From Bacteroidales bacterium (GTDB lineage: Bacteria; Bacteroidota; Bacteroidia; Bacteroidales; UBA932): a stretch of DNA of 23,244 nucleotides. Both the position numbers and the translations under genes were made by a program. Location: positions 1-23,244 of the forward strand of contig JAEENZ010000010.1 of the NCBI GenBank assembly GCA_016283985.1, given 5' to 3'. Below are positions 9,001-17,473 of this stretch, piece after piece (positions within the stretch are counted from its first letter, which is position 1; each line of letters starts with the position of its first letter). The notes beneath the pieces are model-generated. The model did not search any database. It saw nothing but the letters and a program-made list of their open reading frames with translations, and was not told where the DNA came from.

Positions 9001-9380
9001 AGCAATATCTCAACAATACATGGTATACCAATGTCCTTAAAAACGGCTCGGTGATCAACAAGAAGTTTTTGAATGCCTGGTCTCCGGACAACAGGGACAG
9101 CAAGATACCGTCGATCACGACCAACGACGGCGGGCGCAACACGGTCAACAACGATTTCTGGCTGCAGGATGCGTCATACCTGAAGCTCCGTTCTTTGTCC
9201 CTGGGCTATACCCTGCCCTCCAAATGGACCAGTCCGCTGATCTCAAGGACCCGCCTGTATTTCACCGGTGAAAACCTCTTTACCCTGACGCGTTTTGACG
9301 GCCTTGATCCGGAGACCGGATCCACAAGCAATTATCCCAACGTGTCGAGGTATATCTTCGGACTAAGTGTAACATTCTAA
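6075..9380 (+). CDS. SusC/RagA-type TonB-dependent transporter with STN signalling domain
   Basis: A 1,101-residue outer-membrane protein that imports oligosaccharides using TonB energy. After a signal peptide (to about residue 26, ending VSGQ) comes an STN domain (about 28-102; NITLNLRNTPVSRAVTEI, VFISKR), which signals to FecR-type regulators. A carboxypeptidase-regulatory-like domain follows (about 113-200; FVVKGVVRDETGEPLIGAGI, YLGYKSVE), then the plug (VVVGYGTQKKVNLSGAV, IRGLGTLNSSSPLVVIDG, ILITTKSGKEGQSKV) and a beta-barrel ending NVSRYIFGLSVTF. The STN domain beside fecR shows that this transporter also acts as the sensor for the sigma relay. SusD starts 12 nt downstream, and the two should form one complex at the surface. 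The substrate is not readable from the sequence; neighbouring enzymes point to a uronic-acid glycan. Confidence 0.95.
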   Translation: MRLNRKYGLRFISLSVLVTLCIQVSGQNITLNLRNTPVSRAVTEIQKMYGYSVVIKSEGIDLSRQVSVNAENEDLKTVLAKLFEGQDVVIDVNGNNVFISKRQTPPLDEGKPAFVVKGVVRDETGEPLIGAGITINGRSGVGAITDIDGRYEIDADPKDVLTVSYLGYKSVERPVAGKRNIDFTLEPDNEFLEATVVVGYGTQKKVNLSGAVTAVNMEETSEIRAVTNLSSGLQGVASGLLAQQSSGEPGSDGASVTIRGLGTLNSSSPLVVIDGIVGSLSDVNPQDVASMSVLKDAASSAIYGSRAANGVILITTKSGKEGQSKVTYNVKAGWQQVAIPIEVVSDYVTYMNTMNQAAQNAGAVPYFGQEIIDEWAANSGTDEVYSNTDWFNEVFRPSFFQEHGVQMSGGGKSVNYLISLGYMQNDGTMKGTGYKRYSVRSNVGADVTPWLHMTANINGYYGRKDALEIATVMSSVSNASPGTLPISSDGRFGGEWAPGGNVQANNIFAANAGYDRLQSTYKMQGKLGMDITILPNLVWHNNAAASGEFYVLKQMNYPNVEVWDLKNNAVLLRTGTTSNQLTEQNSLDYTLMLDSFLNWDILPKIQNHNLSLTAGYNQEYRRYHYTYAQALDVLSASTPTMDAAATPSTMKGNSTDNAVRSVFGRINYDWKGRYIFEANARADGSSRFAPGHRWGFFPSFSGAWRISQEPWFRSSWIDNLKLRGSWGRLGNNAVGDYATQLLYERQVYVFDGKTIPGVGISAIVNDDLTWETTTMTDVGLDFSAFKGRLEWTLDLYDKQTDDILIRAAIPGVFGRLDAPYENAGVVRNRGFDTEFSWKGNIGRDFTYGISGNWSFVRNKVLKYHGDVPTYSGQRILLEGYSIYDYYVREVECIATQEKIDQMLADGYVFYPSTPQPGDFIYKDQQKSGEIGHKIINDDDRVIKGHSYPSHFFGLNLSAGWKGIDLSVLLSGVAGIKQYLNNTWYTNVLKNGSVINKKFLNAWSPDNRDSKIPSITTNDGGRNTVNNDFWLQDASYLKLRSLSLGYTLPSKWTSPLISRTRLYFTGENLFTLTRFDGLDPETGSTSNYPNVSRYIFGLSVTF

Positions 9381-9392
9381 AGCAAATCGGTT

Positions 9393-11090
9393 ATGATAAA
9401 GAAATATATATTTGTTCTGGCCGGTATACTGTCCGCTGTATTTGCTGTCTCCTGCTCCGGCTTCCTGGATACCACTCCGGAAGACGGAATAGGCTCTATA
9501 GAGATGTGGACTACCAAGGAGCATGCTGATCTGGGAATTGTCGGAGCATACGCGCCGATCAAATCAATGACGATTGCCGGTGTAGCCAACCCGGCCGGTT
9601 GTATCTCCACGAACCCTATGACAGATGCCTACACGATATATGCTTTTGCGTGGGGAACGGGATTTGATGATACCGGATGCCGCTATTTCTGCAACAATGC
9701 GGCTACTTCTTCATATGGCGTTTTTTCTAACAAGTGGCTTGCCGATTACACCGGTGTACAGTATGCCAACCTTGCGATTGAAAACATCCCCAAACTGGAG
9801 TCTGTCTTGGACGAGGATACGTACAAGAAGTATCTGGGCGAAGCCCATTTCCTCAGGGCCTTGTATTATTTTGACCTGCTTACCTACTATAGCGGGCACA
9901 AAAATTCCGATCCCGGCATTCCTCTTTATACTACAATGCCGGATTATGACAAGTCTTATATGCCCAGGTCGACCCCTGCAGATGTCAGGAGGGTGATGAT
10001 CGAGGACCTGACAATAGCCTCGGACAATCTGCCCTGGAGGGCATACGAGAAGGGCAGGGCCAGCCGCAGCGCGGCTCTCGTGCTGCTGGGGAAAGTCTAT
10101 CTCTACGCAGAGAGCTATGCCAAGGCCGCGGAGGTATTTACCCGGATAATAAACGAAAACGCCAACTCCGCTGTTCCATATACGTTGTATGGGGACTATG
10201 CAAAGCTTTTCCGCCAGGACGGAGAAAGCAACAATGAAAGCATATTCGTCATAGACTGTATCAATACCAACGGTAACGGGAGCCGCCTGGATCTGCTTTA
10301 CTCTAACAGAAGCGCAAACTGCTCCGGCACCAATACTTCAATACCTACAAAAGAGCTTGTTGATTTCTATCTGATGTCTGACGGCACTGCCTTTAATGGC
10401 ACAGACCCCGACTGGACAGACCGCACCAGCGTCAACCAGTTCTTTGCCAATAGGGATCCCCGCCTGGATGCCAGTATTATACGTCCCTACGGATTGTTTG
10501 TAGGCAAGGACAATGTTACCTATGAATACAGGGCGCCTTATGATAGCAAGACTACCCCTTACGCCTGTATGAGATCCAACCATTCCTCAAATACCAATTA
10601 TTGTTGGAGGAAGTTCTGTAATCAAGGCAACGAAACGACCGTCAGGCGTCACTCCGGCATCGATATCCCTTTGATGCGCTGGGGAGATGTTCTGCTGCTG
10701 TATGCGGAGGCTCTCAACGAGAGTTCCGGCCCCTCCGGGCAAGTGTTCGATGCCTTGGATCAGATCCGGAACAGGGCGCATATGCCCAATGTGAGCAGGC
10801 TCGGCGACCAGGCCCAGGTGCGCACATTGATACGTAATGAGCGTGTTTATGAGCTGGCGGGAGAGGGTTTCCTCTACCCTGACTGGCAGCGTTGGTTTGC
10901 ACACAATGATGTGGATTTCGACTATGAGTCGATGACCAACCAGCGTATAGTCGGATACGACGGAGTCGCGCTTGCGCTCCAGCAGGTCTCAATACGTAAT
11001 TTTACCAAGAGGAACTGGAGATACGCCATACCTCAGTCCGAGATAAATGTCAATCCTGCCCTGGTGCAGAGCGAGGGCTGGGAAAACTAA
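9393..11090 (+). CDS. SusD/RagB-type glycan-binding lipoprotein
   Basis: A 565-residue outer-membrane lipoprotein that captures glycan and forms the lid of the SusC channel. The signal peptide ends in lipobox AVSC with Cys21, followed by SGFLDTTPEDG, a hallmark SusD N-terminus. Further family marks are YANLAIENIPK, KKYLGEAHFLRALYYFDLL, ASRSAALVLLGKVYLYAE, DIPLMRWGDVLLLYAEALNE, IRNERVYELAGEGFLYPDWQ and the C-terminal NPALVQSEGW. The helical repeats and length fit the family. It starts 12 nt after SusC and is followed 12 nt later by the second lyase-like gene, so all are co-transcribed. Confidence 0.95.
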   Translation: MIKKYIFVLAGILSAVFAVSCSGFLDTTPEDGIGSIEMWTTKEHADLGIVGAYAPIKSMTIAGVANPAGCISTNPMTDAYTIYAFAWGTGFDDTGCRYFCNNAATSSYGVFSNKWLADYTGVQYANLAIENIPKLESVLDEDTYKKYLGEAHFLRALYYFDLLTYYSGHKNSDPGIPLYTTMPDYDKSYMPRSTPADVRRVMIEDLTIASDNLPWRAYEKGRASRSAALVLLGKVYLYAESYAKAAEVFTRIINENANSAVPYTLYGDYAKLFRQDGESNNESIFVIDCINTNGNGSRLDLLYSNRSANCSGTNTSIPTKELVDFYLMSDGTAFNGTDPDWTDRTSVNQFFANRDPRLDASIIRPYGLFVGKDNVTYEYRAPYDSKTTPYACMRSNHSSNTNYCWRKFCNQGNETTVRRHSGIDIPLMRWGDVLLLYAEALNESSGPSGQVFDALDQIRNRAHMPNVSRLGDQAQVRTLIRNERVYELAGEGFLYPDWQRWFAHNDVDFDYESMTNQRIVGYDGVALALQQVSIRNFTKRNWRYAIPQSEINVNPALVQSEGWEN

Positions 11091-11102
11091 AAATCTATCG
11101 CG

Positions 11103-13109
11103 ATGAAAAAGTTTAGAAATATATTTCTCTGCCTCTGTGCTGTTGCAGCTATCTCCTGTGAGGACGACCCAGTGGTTCTGGCGACAGGCACCGGTGAGCC
11201 CGGGTTCAACATCGACCCCTATCTGGACGCCTTGTGGGAGTCGGTAAACGCCAGTGAAACAGGCTTCGATACAACCCAATATTTTGAGTTTATCCTTGAG
11301 TCCAGCGAGCTGGGCTGGGACCAGAAATACATCAATACTGCTCTCAAGCGCTTTGCGGAGCAACAAATCCAAGAAGGTGCAAACATCGGCAAAGTTCCAA
11401 GATATGTTGGAGGAGACTATAGCGATGAAAACAATATCGAGTTTGCATTGGAGCTGGCCTGCCCGGCGTTGATAGAGTATTATCCCAAATGGAATGCTGA
11501 AAACAAGGCCCTTTTTAACGACTTCGTCGATAAGGCCCTGCACGCCAGCTGGAACCACGATATGGTCGCCGTGACCTACTCCAACATCTTCATAATGCGT
11601 ACTTGGAACATGATTGCGCTTGGGGAGAACCTGGATGCATCAAGGACCTGGGGCGCTGACCTCGAGCTGACGACGGAGCAAATCTCTCAAAAGGGCTACA
11701 GTATGTTGTCGGCGTTTTATGATCAGCTTCGCAGTTGGGGTATCCACGAGCACAACAGCCCTACCTATACCGGGATCCAGGCCGAGTGTATCGGATATCT
11801 CGCAAAATACACCAAAAACGCTGAGGCAAAGGCGATTGCCCAAAAATGCAAGGATTATCTCTCGGCAATGATATTTGCCAATTACTTTACCCCCGGCAAG
11901 GTCGCGAGCGGAGCGATGTCCCGTTGCTATTACAGAGGCTCCAGCGGCGGCAAGATCGACCAGCTGGCCGGCGGTCTGATTCTCGGATACGGTATGTACT
12001 GGTACAACCAGATGGCGGCCTGGGAGCCTTCTGCTCAGGACAGGCAGATTAACGATACATATCCCCGGCTTGTTGCATACACCTTCGGCCCCGATATGGG
12101 CGTCGATGCAGATGGCAAGGAGTTTTATGAGATGAACGCTATCAACTATGTTGACCGTAAATTCTCCATCAGCAGCGCAGGTCACCATTACACCGGCAAC
12201 GGTACTGAAAAGTCCTTGAGCGTGGTAGTGGCCGGCGATGCCCATCGCTCCATCATCAACTTCGCCCATTATATGGAGGGCCGCAATGATCCTTTCGGTA
12301 AAATCGCATATAACGGAGGACATGTGTGGACCTGCTTCCGTGATGCCTGGGCCAGGTCCCAGCATGACAACGAAGTCGTGGTCCTGCAGGCCGGCAACGG
12401 GCGTGACATGCCGGGCGGAGCATCAAATCTAAGGTCCCATATCATCATCCCCGGCAATTACGTGGATGAGATGTGGGTAGGAGACGATAAGATTTCCAAC
12501 TGGTTCTCGATGAGCGGCAACGCCAAGGCACTCCAGGCTTCGTCCGGAATGACATACTTCGCCAGGATAGAGGATATCGTGGTCTCCGTGCGTTATCTGT
12601 TTACGTTTGGCACTGATGGCAAGGCCAAGACTCCGATGTTGACATATGATGCTACCAATTCGAATTTCGTATATGGCACGGCATTGCGTCTTACTACATC
12701 TTTGAAGGATACTGCTCCGACACAGGAGGAGCTTGGCGGTGTAGTGATGTACTGGAGGGTGGACAAAGATATCGATACTGATACCAAGTTTGCAGAGCTT
12801 CGCAGCAAGATAATGAATGCGGAGGTCACAGTCCCTGAGCAGAAACAGTATGGAGAAGGGGACAGCTTTGATTGCTCAATCCTTACTCCGGAGGGCTTGA
12901 AACTGGGAATACAGGGTGATTTCGCGAAGGCGGCCCATTACAACCGCTGGATTTACGACAATACCGAGCCCGAATATACAAAGGAGGCCTACTGGCGTTT
13001 TAATCTCAAGCAAGCCTATGGGAGCAGCGTTGACTTCTCCGATCGTACAAAGGCTTATTTCTCAGTAAACGGCAATGATATCGGACTTGCTCTCACCGGG
13101 CAAAAATAG
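11103..13109 (+). CDS. Putative polysaccharide lyase-like lipoprotein (family unassigned), copy 2
   Basis: A 668-residue paralogue of 889-2925. The lipobox is AAISC with Cys19, followed directly by EDD, an acidic surface-export type signal. It keeps every strongly conserved block of copy 1: GFDTTQYFEF, NNIEFALELA, VAVTYSNIFIM, GENLD-RTWGA, HEHNSPTYTG (215-224), SGAMSRCYYRG (ending 279), GHHYTGNGTEK (360-370), AHYMEGR, HVWTC and QHDN plus AGNGRD. Conservation across the duplication marks these as likely active-site or fold-critical residues. A helical first half and beta-rich second half suggest a toroid/beta-sandwich lyase (inference). It lies right after SusD, the usual place for a surface enzyme or binding protein. 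Keeping two copies suggests different cleavage preferences. Exact CAZy family not recognised. Confidence 0.6.
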   Translation: MKKFRNIFLCLCAVAAISCEDDPVVLATGTGEPGFNIDPYLDALWESVNASETGFDTTQYFEFILESSELGWDQKYINTALKRFAEQQIQEGANIGKVPRYVGGDYSDENNIEFALELACPALIEYYPKWNAENKALFNDFVDKALHASWNHDMVAVTYSNIFIMRTWNMIALGENLDASRTWGADLELTTEQISQKGYSMLSAFYDQLRSWGIHEHNSPTYTGIQAECIGYLAKYTKNAEAKAIAQKCKDYLSAMIFANYFTPGKVASGAMSRCYYRGSSGGKIDQLAGGLILGYGMYWYNQMAAWEPSAQDRQINDTYPRLVAYTFGPDMGVDADGKEFYEMNAINYVDRKFSISSAGHHYTGNGTEKSLSVVVAGDAHRSIINFAHYMEGRNDPFGKIAYNGGHVWTCFRDAWARSQHDNEVVVLQAGNGRDMPGGASNLRSHIIIPGNYVDEMWVGDDKISNWFSMSGNAKALQASSGMTYFARIEDIVVSVRYLFTFGTDGKAKTPMLTYDATNSNFVYGTALRLTTSLKDTAPTQEELGGVVMYWRVDKDIDTDTKFAELRSKIMNAEVTVPEQKQYGEGDSFDCSILTPEGLKLGIQGDFAKAAHYNRWIYDNTEPEYTKEAYWRFNLKQAYGSSVDFSDRTKAYFSVNGNDIGLALTGQK

Positions 13110-13115
13110 TTGGAT

Positions 13116-14951
13116 ATGAAAAGATTATTACATTTTATACCCTTGCTGGCGGCAATGATTCTGCCGGCTTGTAATGAAAATGGACTGGACTCCGGCGGAC
13201 TTCCGCAGGTGGAAACCCTGCCGGTAGAAATAGCGAACAGTTCAACTGCAGTCCTGCGGGGCTCTACAAAGGGCGGTACGGCTAATATGCTCTGCAGAGG
13301 AGTATGTTTTTCGTCGGCGGATATTTTTTCTTTTAAAGACAGCCCCTGCGTGTCCGTCGCTCCCGGTGAGGGAGAGTTCGAGGTAAAGACTTACGAGCTA
13401 ATTCCACTTCACCAATACAATATGAAGGCTTTTGCTGTGATGAAGGATGGAACTATTGTGTATGGGGACGAAATGACGTTCTCTACTACCGACTTCTCTC
13501 TGCCCACAGTGGAAATCAAGGAAACTACCGAGATTTTTGCGACGGAGGCAACTTTCAACGCCACTCTTATTGATGAAGGAGATTATTCGGTTACTGCCCG
13601 CGGCTTTGTATATACAGCTGACAAGAATGCGGTCCTGGAGATTGGAGAGACCGGAGTCAATTCTGTCCTTGCACCTTCAGAGGGAGCAGATTTCAGTGTC
13701 CTCGTCGGAGGCCTTGCCCTTAATACGCAGTATCGCGTAAAGGCTTACGCCATGACAGAGAACGGTCCCGGCTATTCGGCCGAAATCACATTCTCTACTC
13801 CGGACATCAAACCGGTAGAGTTTGAGGAGATTACGGAGACGGAGAATACTTATCTCTCGCTAATAGTCAAGTCCTCAATAACGGACACCCACGGGGCCAC
13901 GATACTCTCCTCCGGATTCTGCTGGTCGTCAACCAATAAGCTCCCTTCCGTACGCACAGACAGTTTCAAAGTGATTGAAGGCGAGATGTCAATATCCTTT
14001 GAGGATGCGACTCCGGGCAAGGTTTATTATGTCCGTGCGTACGCTGAAACCAAGGAAAACGGCACCAACTATTCTGAGACCAAGCGTTTCCGTGTCAAGA
14101 CCTACGACTGCGACGGAGGAATGATCAAAATAGTTCCGGACAATCCCGTGTATATCGGATGGCTGGGTGATTATGATCAGCCTTCAATGGCAGCCCGTTA
14201 CTCACAGGCTCACGACGGCGTTTATCAGATCAATATGAGCGTCGGCCGTACGGCCACTCCCAATCCCTCCGAGGCCACCCTGCAGCCGTTCTGCATTGCT
14301 AAATATGAAGTGACTAACCGTTGGTTCATCGAATTCCTCAATATTTACGGCAGTTCTGTCGTCAAGGACGGCACCTGGAAGGGCCAGGCTTTACTCTTCG
14401 ACGCATACACTGATATACATCCCGAGGGAGATAAGTGGTCTGTAGACGAGGCGTACCTGGATTACCCTGTAGTAGGCGTTACGTGGTATGGAGCTTTGGA
14501 GTTCTGCTCATTTTTCGGCGGGTATCTGCCGTCTGAAGCACAATGGGAAGTGGCCGCACGAGGGAATGTCTATTCCAATGACCCTTCAGCGCCCATGTAC
14601 ATGTATAGCGGCAGTAATACCGTGACAGAAGTTGCAGTCTGCTCTATCGGCACCTCACACACGCACGTGGAAAAGGTCGGCACGCTCAAGCCCAACCAGT
14701 TGGGTATATATGACATGTCCGGCAATGCGGAGGAGATGACATCTTCCTGGTGGGGTAATTATCAGACACCATACAAGGAGAATCCTATGCCGTCCAACAA
14801 GCAGATAGTAATCAGAGGAGGACGTGCCCAGAGAGGTGTGGCAAATACGTTCCAGGTAAATACCAGAGCTTCGCTTGCTATTACTGCGCCTCAAAGCTGG
14901 AGTAATTATGTCGGATTCAGGTTTGCGTGCGATCCGTTTGATGAGGATTAG
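13116..14951 (+). CDS. Fn3-like repeat / SUMF1-like surface lipoprotein, probably non-catalytic
   Basis: A 611-residue lipoprotein with signal ending ILPAC (Cys19). ATG at 13116 is chosen over an upstream in-frame TTG at 13110. Three Fn3-like repeats of about 100 residues lie at roughly 30-128, 129-230 and 231-330, each with an RGVCF, RGFVY or SGFCW motif and an ending like YSAEITFST. Residues 331-611 form a formylglycine-generating-enzyme (SUMF1)-like domain: YEVTNRWFIEFLN, YPVVGVTWYGALEFC, LPSEAQWEVAARG, LGIYDMSGNAEEM, VIRGGRAQRG and NYVGFRFACD. The paired cysteines used for catalysis in true sulfatase-modifying enzymes are absent, and there is no sulfatase nearby, so it is more likely a glycan-binding surface protein. 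The last 11 nt overlap the next gene, indicating coupled translation. Confidence 0.75.
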   Translation: MKRLLHFIPLLAAMILPACNENGLDSGGLPQVETLPVEIANSSTAVLRGSTKGGTANMLCRGVCFSSADIFSFKDSPCVSVAPGEGEFEVKTYELIPLHQYNMKAFAVMKDGTIVYGDEMTFSTTDFSLPTVEIKETTEIFATEATFNATLIDEGDYSVTARGFVYTADKNAVLEIGETGVNSVLAPSEGADFSVLVGGLALNTQYRVKAYAMTENGPGYSAEITFSTPDIKPVEFEEITETENTYLSLIVKSSITDTHGATILSSGFCWSSTNKLPSVRTDSFKVIEGEMSISFEDATPGKVYYVRAYAETKENGTNYSETKRFRVKTYDCDGGMIKIVPDNPVYIGWLGDYDQPSMAARYSQAHDGVYQINMSVGRTATPNPSEATLQPFCIAKYEVTNRWFIEFLNIYGSSVVKDGTWKGQALLFDAYTDIHPEGDKWSVDEAYLDYPVVGVTWYGALEFCSFFGGYLPSEAQWEVAARGNVYSNDPSAPMYMYSGSNTVTEVAVCSIGTSHTHVEKVGTLKPNQLGIYDMSGNAEEMTSSWWGNYQTPYKENPMPSNKQIVIRGGRAQRGVANTFQVNTRASLAITAPQSWSNYVGFRFACDPFDED

Positions 14952-16068
14952 ACTTCTCCTTCTTGCGGTATTCTTTACAGTGGTCCGGACGGCTGCATTT
15001 TCGCAGCCGTCCGCCGACCTGCTGTACATGGCGATAACGCGTGATGTCCCTGCCGACAAGTACGTTTACAACTGGAGGGACGCCGTACTGCTTAAGTCCT
15101 TGACAGATGTGTACAGGTCTTGTCCGGAGCAGAGAGAGAGAATCGCCAGCTATGTGCAGGAAGCTATGTATCGCGTCGCTCCCAATGCTCATGGCATACA
15201 CCCGAATGGGATAGCGTCTGCGGTGGGGTTTGCTTTTCTGCAGGAAATTGGCCGAAATACTGTTGAAACGGACGCAGCTCTCGAGAGAGTGATATTCCAA
15301 TATAATAATATGTTGCGGACTGCCGATGGGGCTTGTTCCCACAGGGCAGACAGGGTGGAGCTTTGGGATGACACCTTGTATATGCTGGATATGACTTTAG
15401 TCGGGTGTTATAGAGCGACCGGAGACACTCGTTATCTTGACATGCTTGCAAACGAGATAATCCTACATTCAAAACGCCTTTTTGATTCTCACTCCGGCTT
15501 ATGGTACCATGCCTGGGCGCAAAGTGACGTCCCCGTAAGTGACGAATGCGGGCAGGACGGCTGGAATTGTAATCCTCAGCATAGGAATTCTGAGTTTTGG
15601 GGCCGCGGCAACGGTTGGATAGCCATGGCGCTTGTGGATGTATTGGAGTATCTGCCGAAATCCAGTCCGCATTATAAGCAGCTCAAAGGGATGTTCTGCA
15701 AAATGATGAAGAGTCTTCGAAGGGTGCAGGATGACAGCGGTATGTGGTACCAGTTGCCGGCGCATCCTGGAGATGCGGGCAATTATCTGGAGAGCTCCTG
15801 CACAGCCATGTTTGGATATGCTGCTGCGAAAGGGTCCCGTCTGGGATTATTGACGCGCAGATATTCCAAGATGGCCTGGAAATCCTGGTCAGGAATCAAG
15901 GGGGGATGTCTGAAATATGAGCCAGACGGAGTGTATCTCACCCGTATTTGCCCTGGTACCTGCGTCGGTGACAAGGATTATTATTATAGCAGAGGAGTAG
16001 TTGCTTGTGGAGAATCCTACGCCTTGGGGGCTGCGATAATGTTATGGAATGAAATCGAAAATTATTAA
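14941..16068 (+). CDS. GH105/GH88-type unsaturated glucuronyl/rhamnogalacturonyl hydrolase
   Basis: A 375-residue periplasmic enzyme that removes the 4,5-unsaturated uronic acid left at the non-reducing end by polysaccharide lyases, through hydration of the double bond. ATG at 14941 overlaps the upstream stop by 11 nt and gives a good signal peptide (RIRLLLLAVFFTVV to AAFSQ); the frame is open from 14875 but the longer form would mask this signal. Family marks are ELWDDTLYMLDMTLVG with Asp143, the position of the catalytic acid in YteR, GLWYHAWAQ with His190, EFWGRGNGWIAMALVDVLEYLP, YLESSCTAMFGYA and YYYSRGVVACGESYALGAA. Its presence is strong indirect evidence that a lyase works in this locus. 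GH105 is favoured over GH88 from the overall pattern, not proven. Confidence 0.88.
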   Translation: MRIRLLLLAVFFTVVRTAAFSQPSADLLYMAITRDVPADKYVYNWRDAVLLKSLTDVYRSCPEQRERIASYVQEAMYRVAPNAHGIHPNGIASAVGFAFLQEIGRNTVETDAALERVIFQYNNMLRTADGACSHRADRVELWDDTLYMLDMTLVGCYRATGDTRYLDMLANEIILHSKRLFDSHSGLWYHAWAQSDVPVSDECGQDGWNCNPQHRNSEFWGRGNGWIAMALVDVLEYLPKSSPHYKQLKGMFCKMMKSLRRVQDDSGMWYQLPAHPGDAGNYLESSCTAMFGYAAAKGSRLGLLTRRYSKMAWKSWSGIKGGCLKYEPDGVYLTRICPGTCVGDKDYYYSRGVVACGESYALGAAIMLWNEIENY

Positions 16069-16074
16069 CAATCA

Positions 16075-17472
16075 ATGAAAAAAGTATTGTATGCATTGGC
16101 TTTGACCGTGTCGGTGGTCTGCTCTTGCGGGCATCCGGGCGGATTGGACAGAATTCTGGCAAATATCAGGGAGCCGGTGTTTCGCCAGGCAGAATACAAT
16201 GTTACTGAGTTTGGCGCGGTCGCAGACAGGAGTGTTGATAGCAGGGACGCTATCAATGCCGCAATCACCAAGTGCAGTGATGACGGGGGCGGGACAGTCG
16301 TGCTCCCTCAGGGTGTGGTTTTTAGCAAGGGAAGCATCATCATAAAGAGTAATGTCAATCTCCGGATTCCGGAGGGATGTGAACTTGTTTTCAGCGATAA
16401 TCCTTCGGACTATCTTCCGGCCGAGCTGACCGTATGGGAAGGGACTGAACTATACAACTATTCATCGCTTATCCGGTCAGATCACTGCAATAACATAGCT
16501 ATTACCGGAAGGGGTACGATAAATGGAAACGCCAAAGGATCCTTTGCTCAGATGCGCCCCCAGCGATCTAAGCAGCAGGACACCTTGCGTCAGATGGGGA
16601 TTGACCTTGTGCCTGTAAGGGAACGTTATTTTGGAGAACGGTCGATATTACCTCCAAATATGATTGAGCCTTTCGGGTGCAAGAACGTACTGATTGAAGG
16701 TGTTACCATTATAGACAGTCCGTACTGGGTATTGCATCCTACTTTCTGCGATAATGTCACAGTCAGAGATGTAACCATCAACAGCTATAATAGGAACAAT
16801 GATGGTTGTGATCCCGAATACTCCACTAACGTCCTGATTGAAAACTGTAGATTCAATACCGGAGATGATGCCATTGCCATCAAGGCCGGCCGGGACCAGG
16901 ACGCGTGGCGTATCGGTCAGAAGACCGCCGGTATTGTCATCCGGGACTGCGAGTTCTCATCCAGGTGCAATGGCCTTTGCATAGGCAGCGAGATGGCGGC
17001 CGGCGTAGAAAATGTATATATGTACAATGTCCATATCGGGAGCTGCTATACGGCGATTTACTTCAAATCCAATCTGGACAGGGGCGGGTTTATACGAAAA
17101 GTGCACGTCCGCGATATCACTGTCGATCAGGTCAAAACAGCTTTTATCCGGTTTGAAAACAACTACCACGGCGCGCGCGGCGGCTTCCACCCCACCGTTT
17201 TTGAGGATTTCCATATCAGCGATGTCAAGGGCGGTTCCTCCGGAGAATGTGGTATCTATGCAGTAGGCGTGGATGGTTATCCGATTAAAGATGTGACACT
17301 AAAAGATGTAACTCTTGAGAATTGTCCGACACCATACATTGCTTCAAATATTGAAGGCTTTTGTTTTGATAATGTTACGATTAACGGAAAGAAATTACCG
17401 TTGAACATTGAAATTTACGGGACATCTGAAGGGATGCTTTCAACGGCCCCCGATCAACTAAAAACTGACTGA
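16075..17472 (+). CDS. GH28 polygalacturonase-like glycoside hydrolase
   Basis: A 465-residue right-handed beta-helix enzyme, probably a lipoprotein (VVCSC, Cys18). GH28 enzymes cleave alpha-1,4-galacturonic or related linkages in pectins. Seen: YNVTEFGAVADRSVDSRDAINAAI at the start in pieces typical of the family, TGRGTINGNAK, NNDGCDPE (Asp243), and GDDAIAIK (Asp264, Asp265), which supply the three acidic catalytic residues. The usual GHG motif appears as C-N-G (Asn299 for His) before LCIGSEMAAG, and the usual RIK motif as Tyr329-Phe330-Lys331. These changes suggest an exo-acting or altered-specificity member. It starts 6 nt after the GH105 gene and ends 1 nt before the SGNH gene, so it is part of the same operon. 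Confidence 0.88.
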   Translation: MKKVLYALALTVSVVCSCGHPGGLDRILANIREPVFRQAEYNVTEFGAVADRSVDSRDAINAAITKCSDDGGGTVVLPQGVVFSKGSIIIKSNVNLRIPEGCELVFSDNPSDYLPAELTVWEGTELYNYSSLIRSDHCNNIAITGRGTINGNAKGSFAQMRPQRSKQQDTLRQMGIDLVPVRERYFGERSILPPNMIEPFGCKNVLIEGVTIIDSPYWVLHPTFCDNVTVRDVTINSYNRNNDGCDPEYSTNVLIENCRFNTGDDAIAIKAGRDQDAWRIGQKTAGIVIRDCEFSSRCNGLCIGSEMAAGVENVYMYNVHIGSCYTAIYFKSNLDRGGFIRKVHVRDITVDQVKTAFIRFENNYHGARGGFHPTVFEDFHISDVKGGSSGECGIYAVGVDGYPIKDVTLKDVTLENCPTPYIASNIEGFCFDNVTINGKKLPLNIEIYGTSEGMLSTAPDQLKTD

Positions 17473-17473
17473 A

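Noticed and set aside
13446..14951. Active formylglycine-generating enzyme for sulfatases
   Set aside because: The catalytic cysteine pair is missing and no sulfatase gene is in the window.
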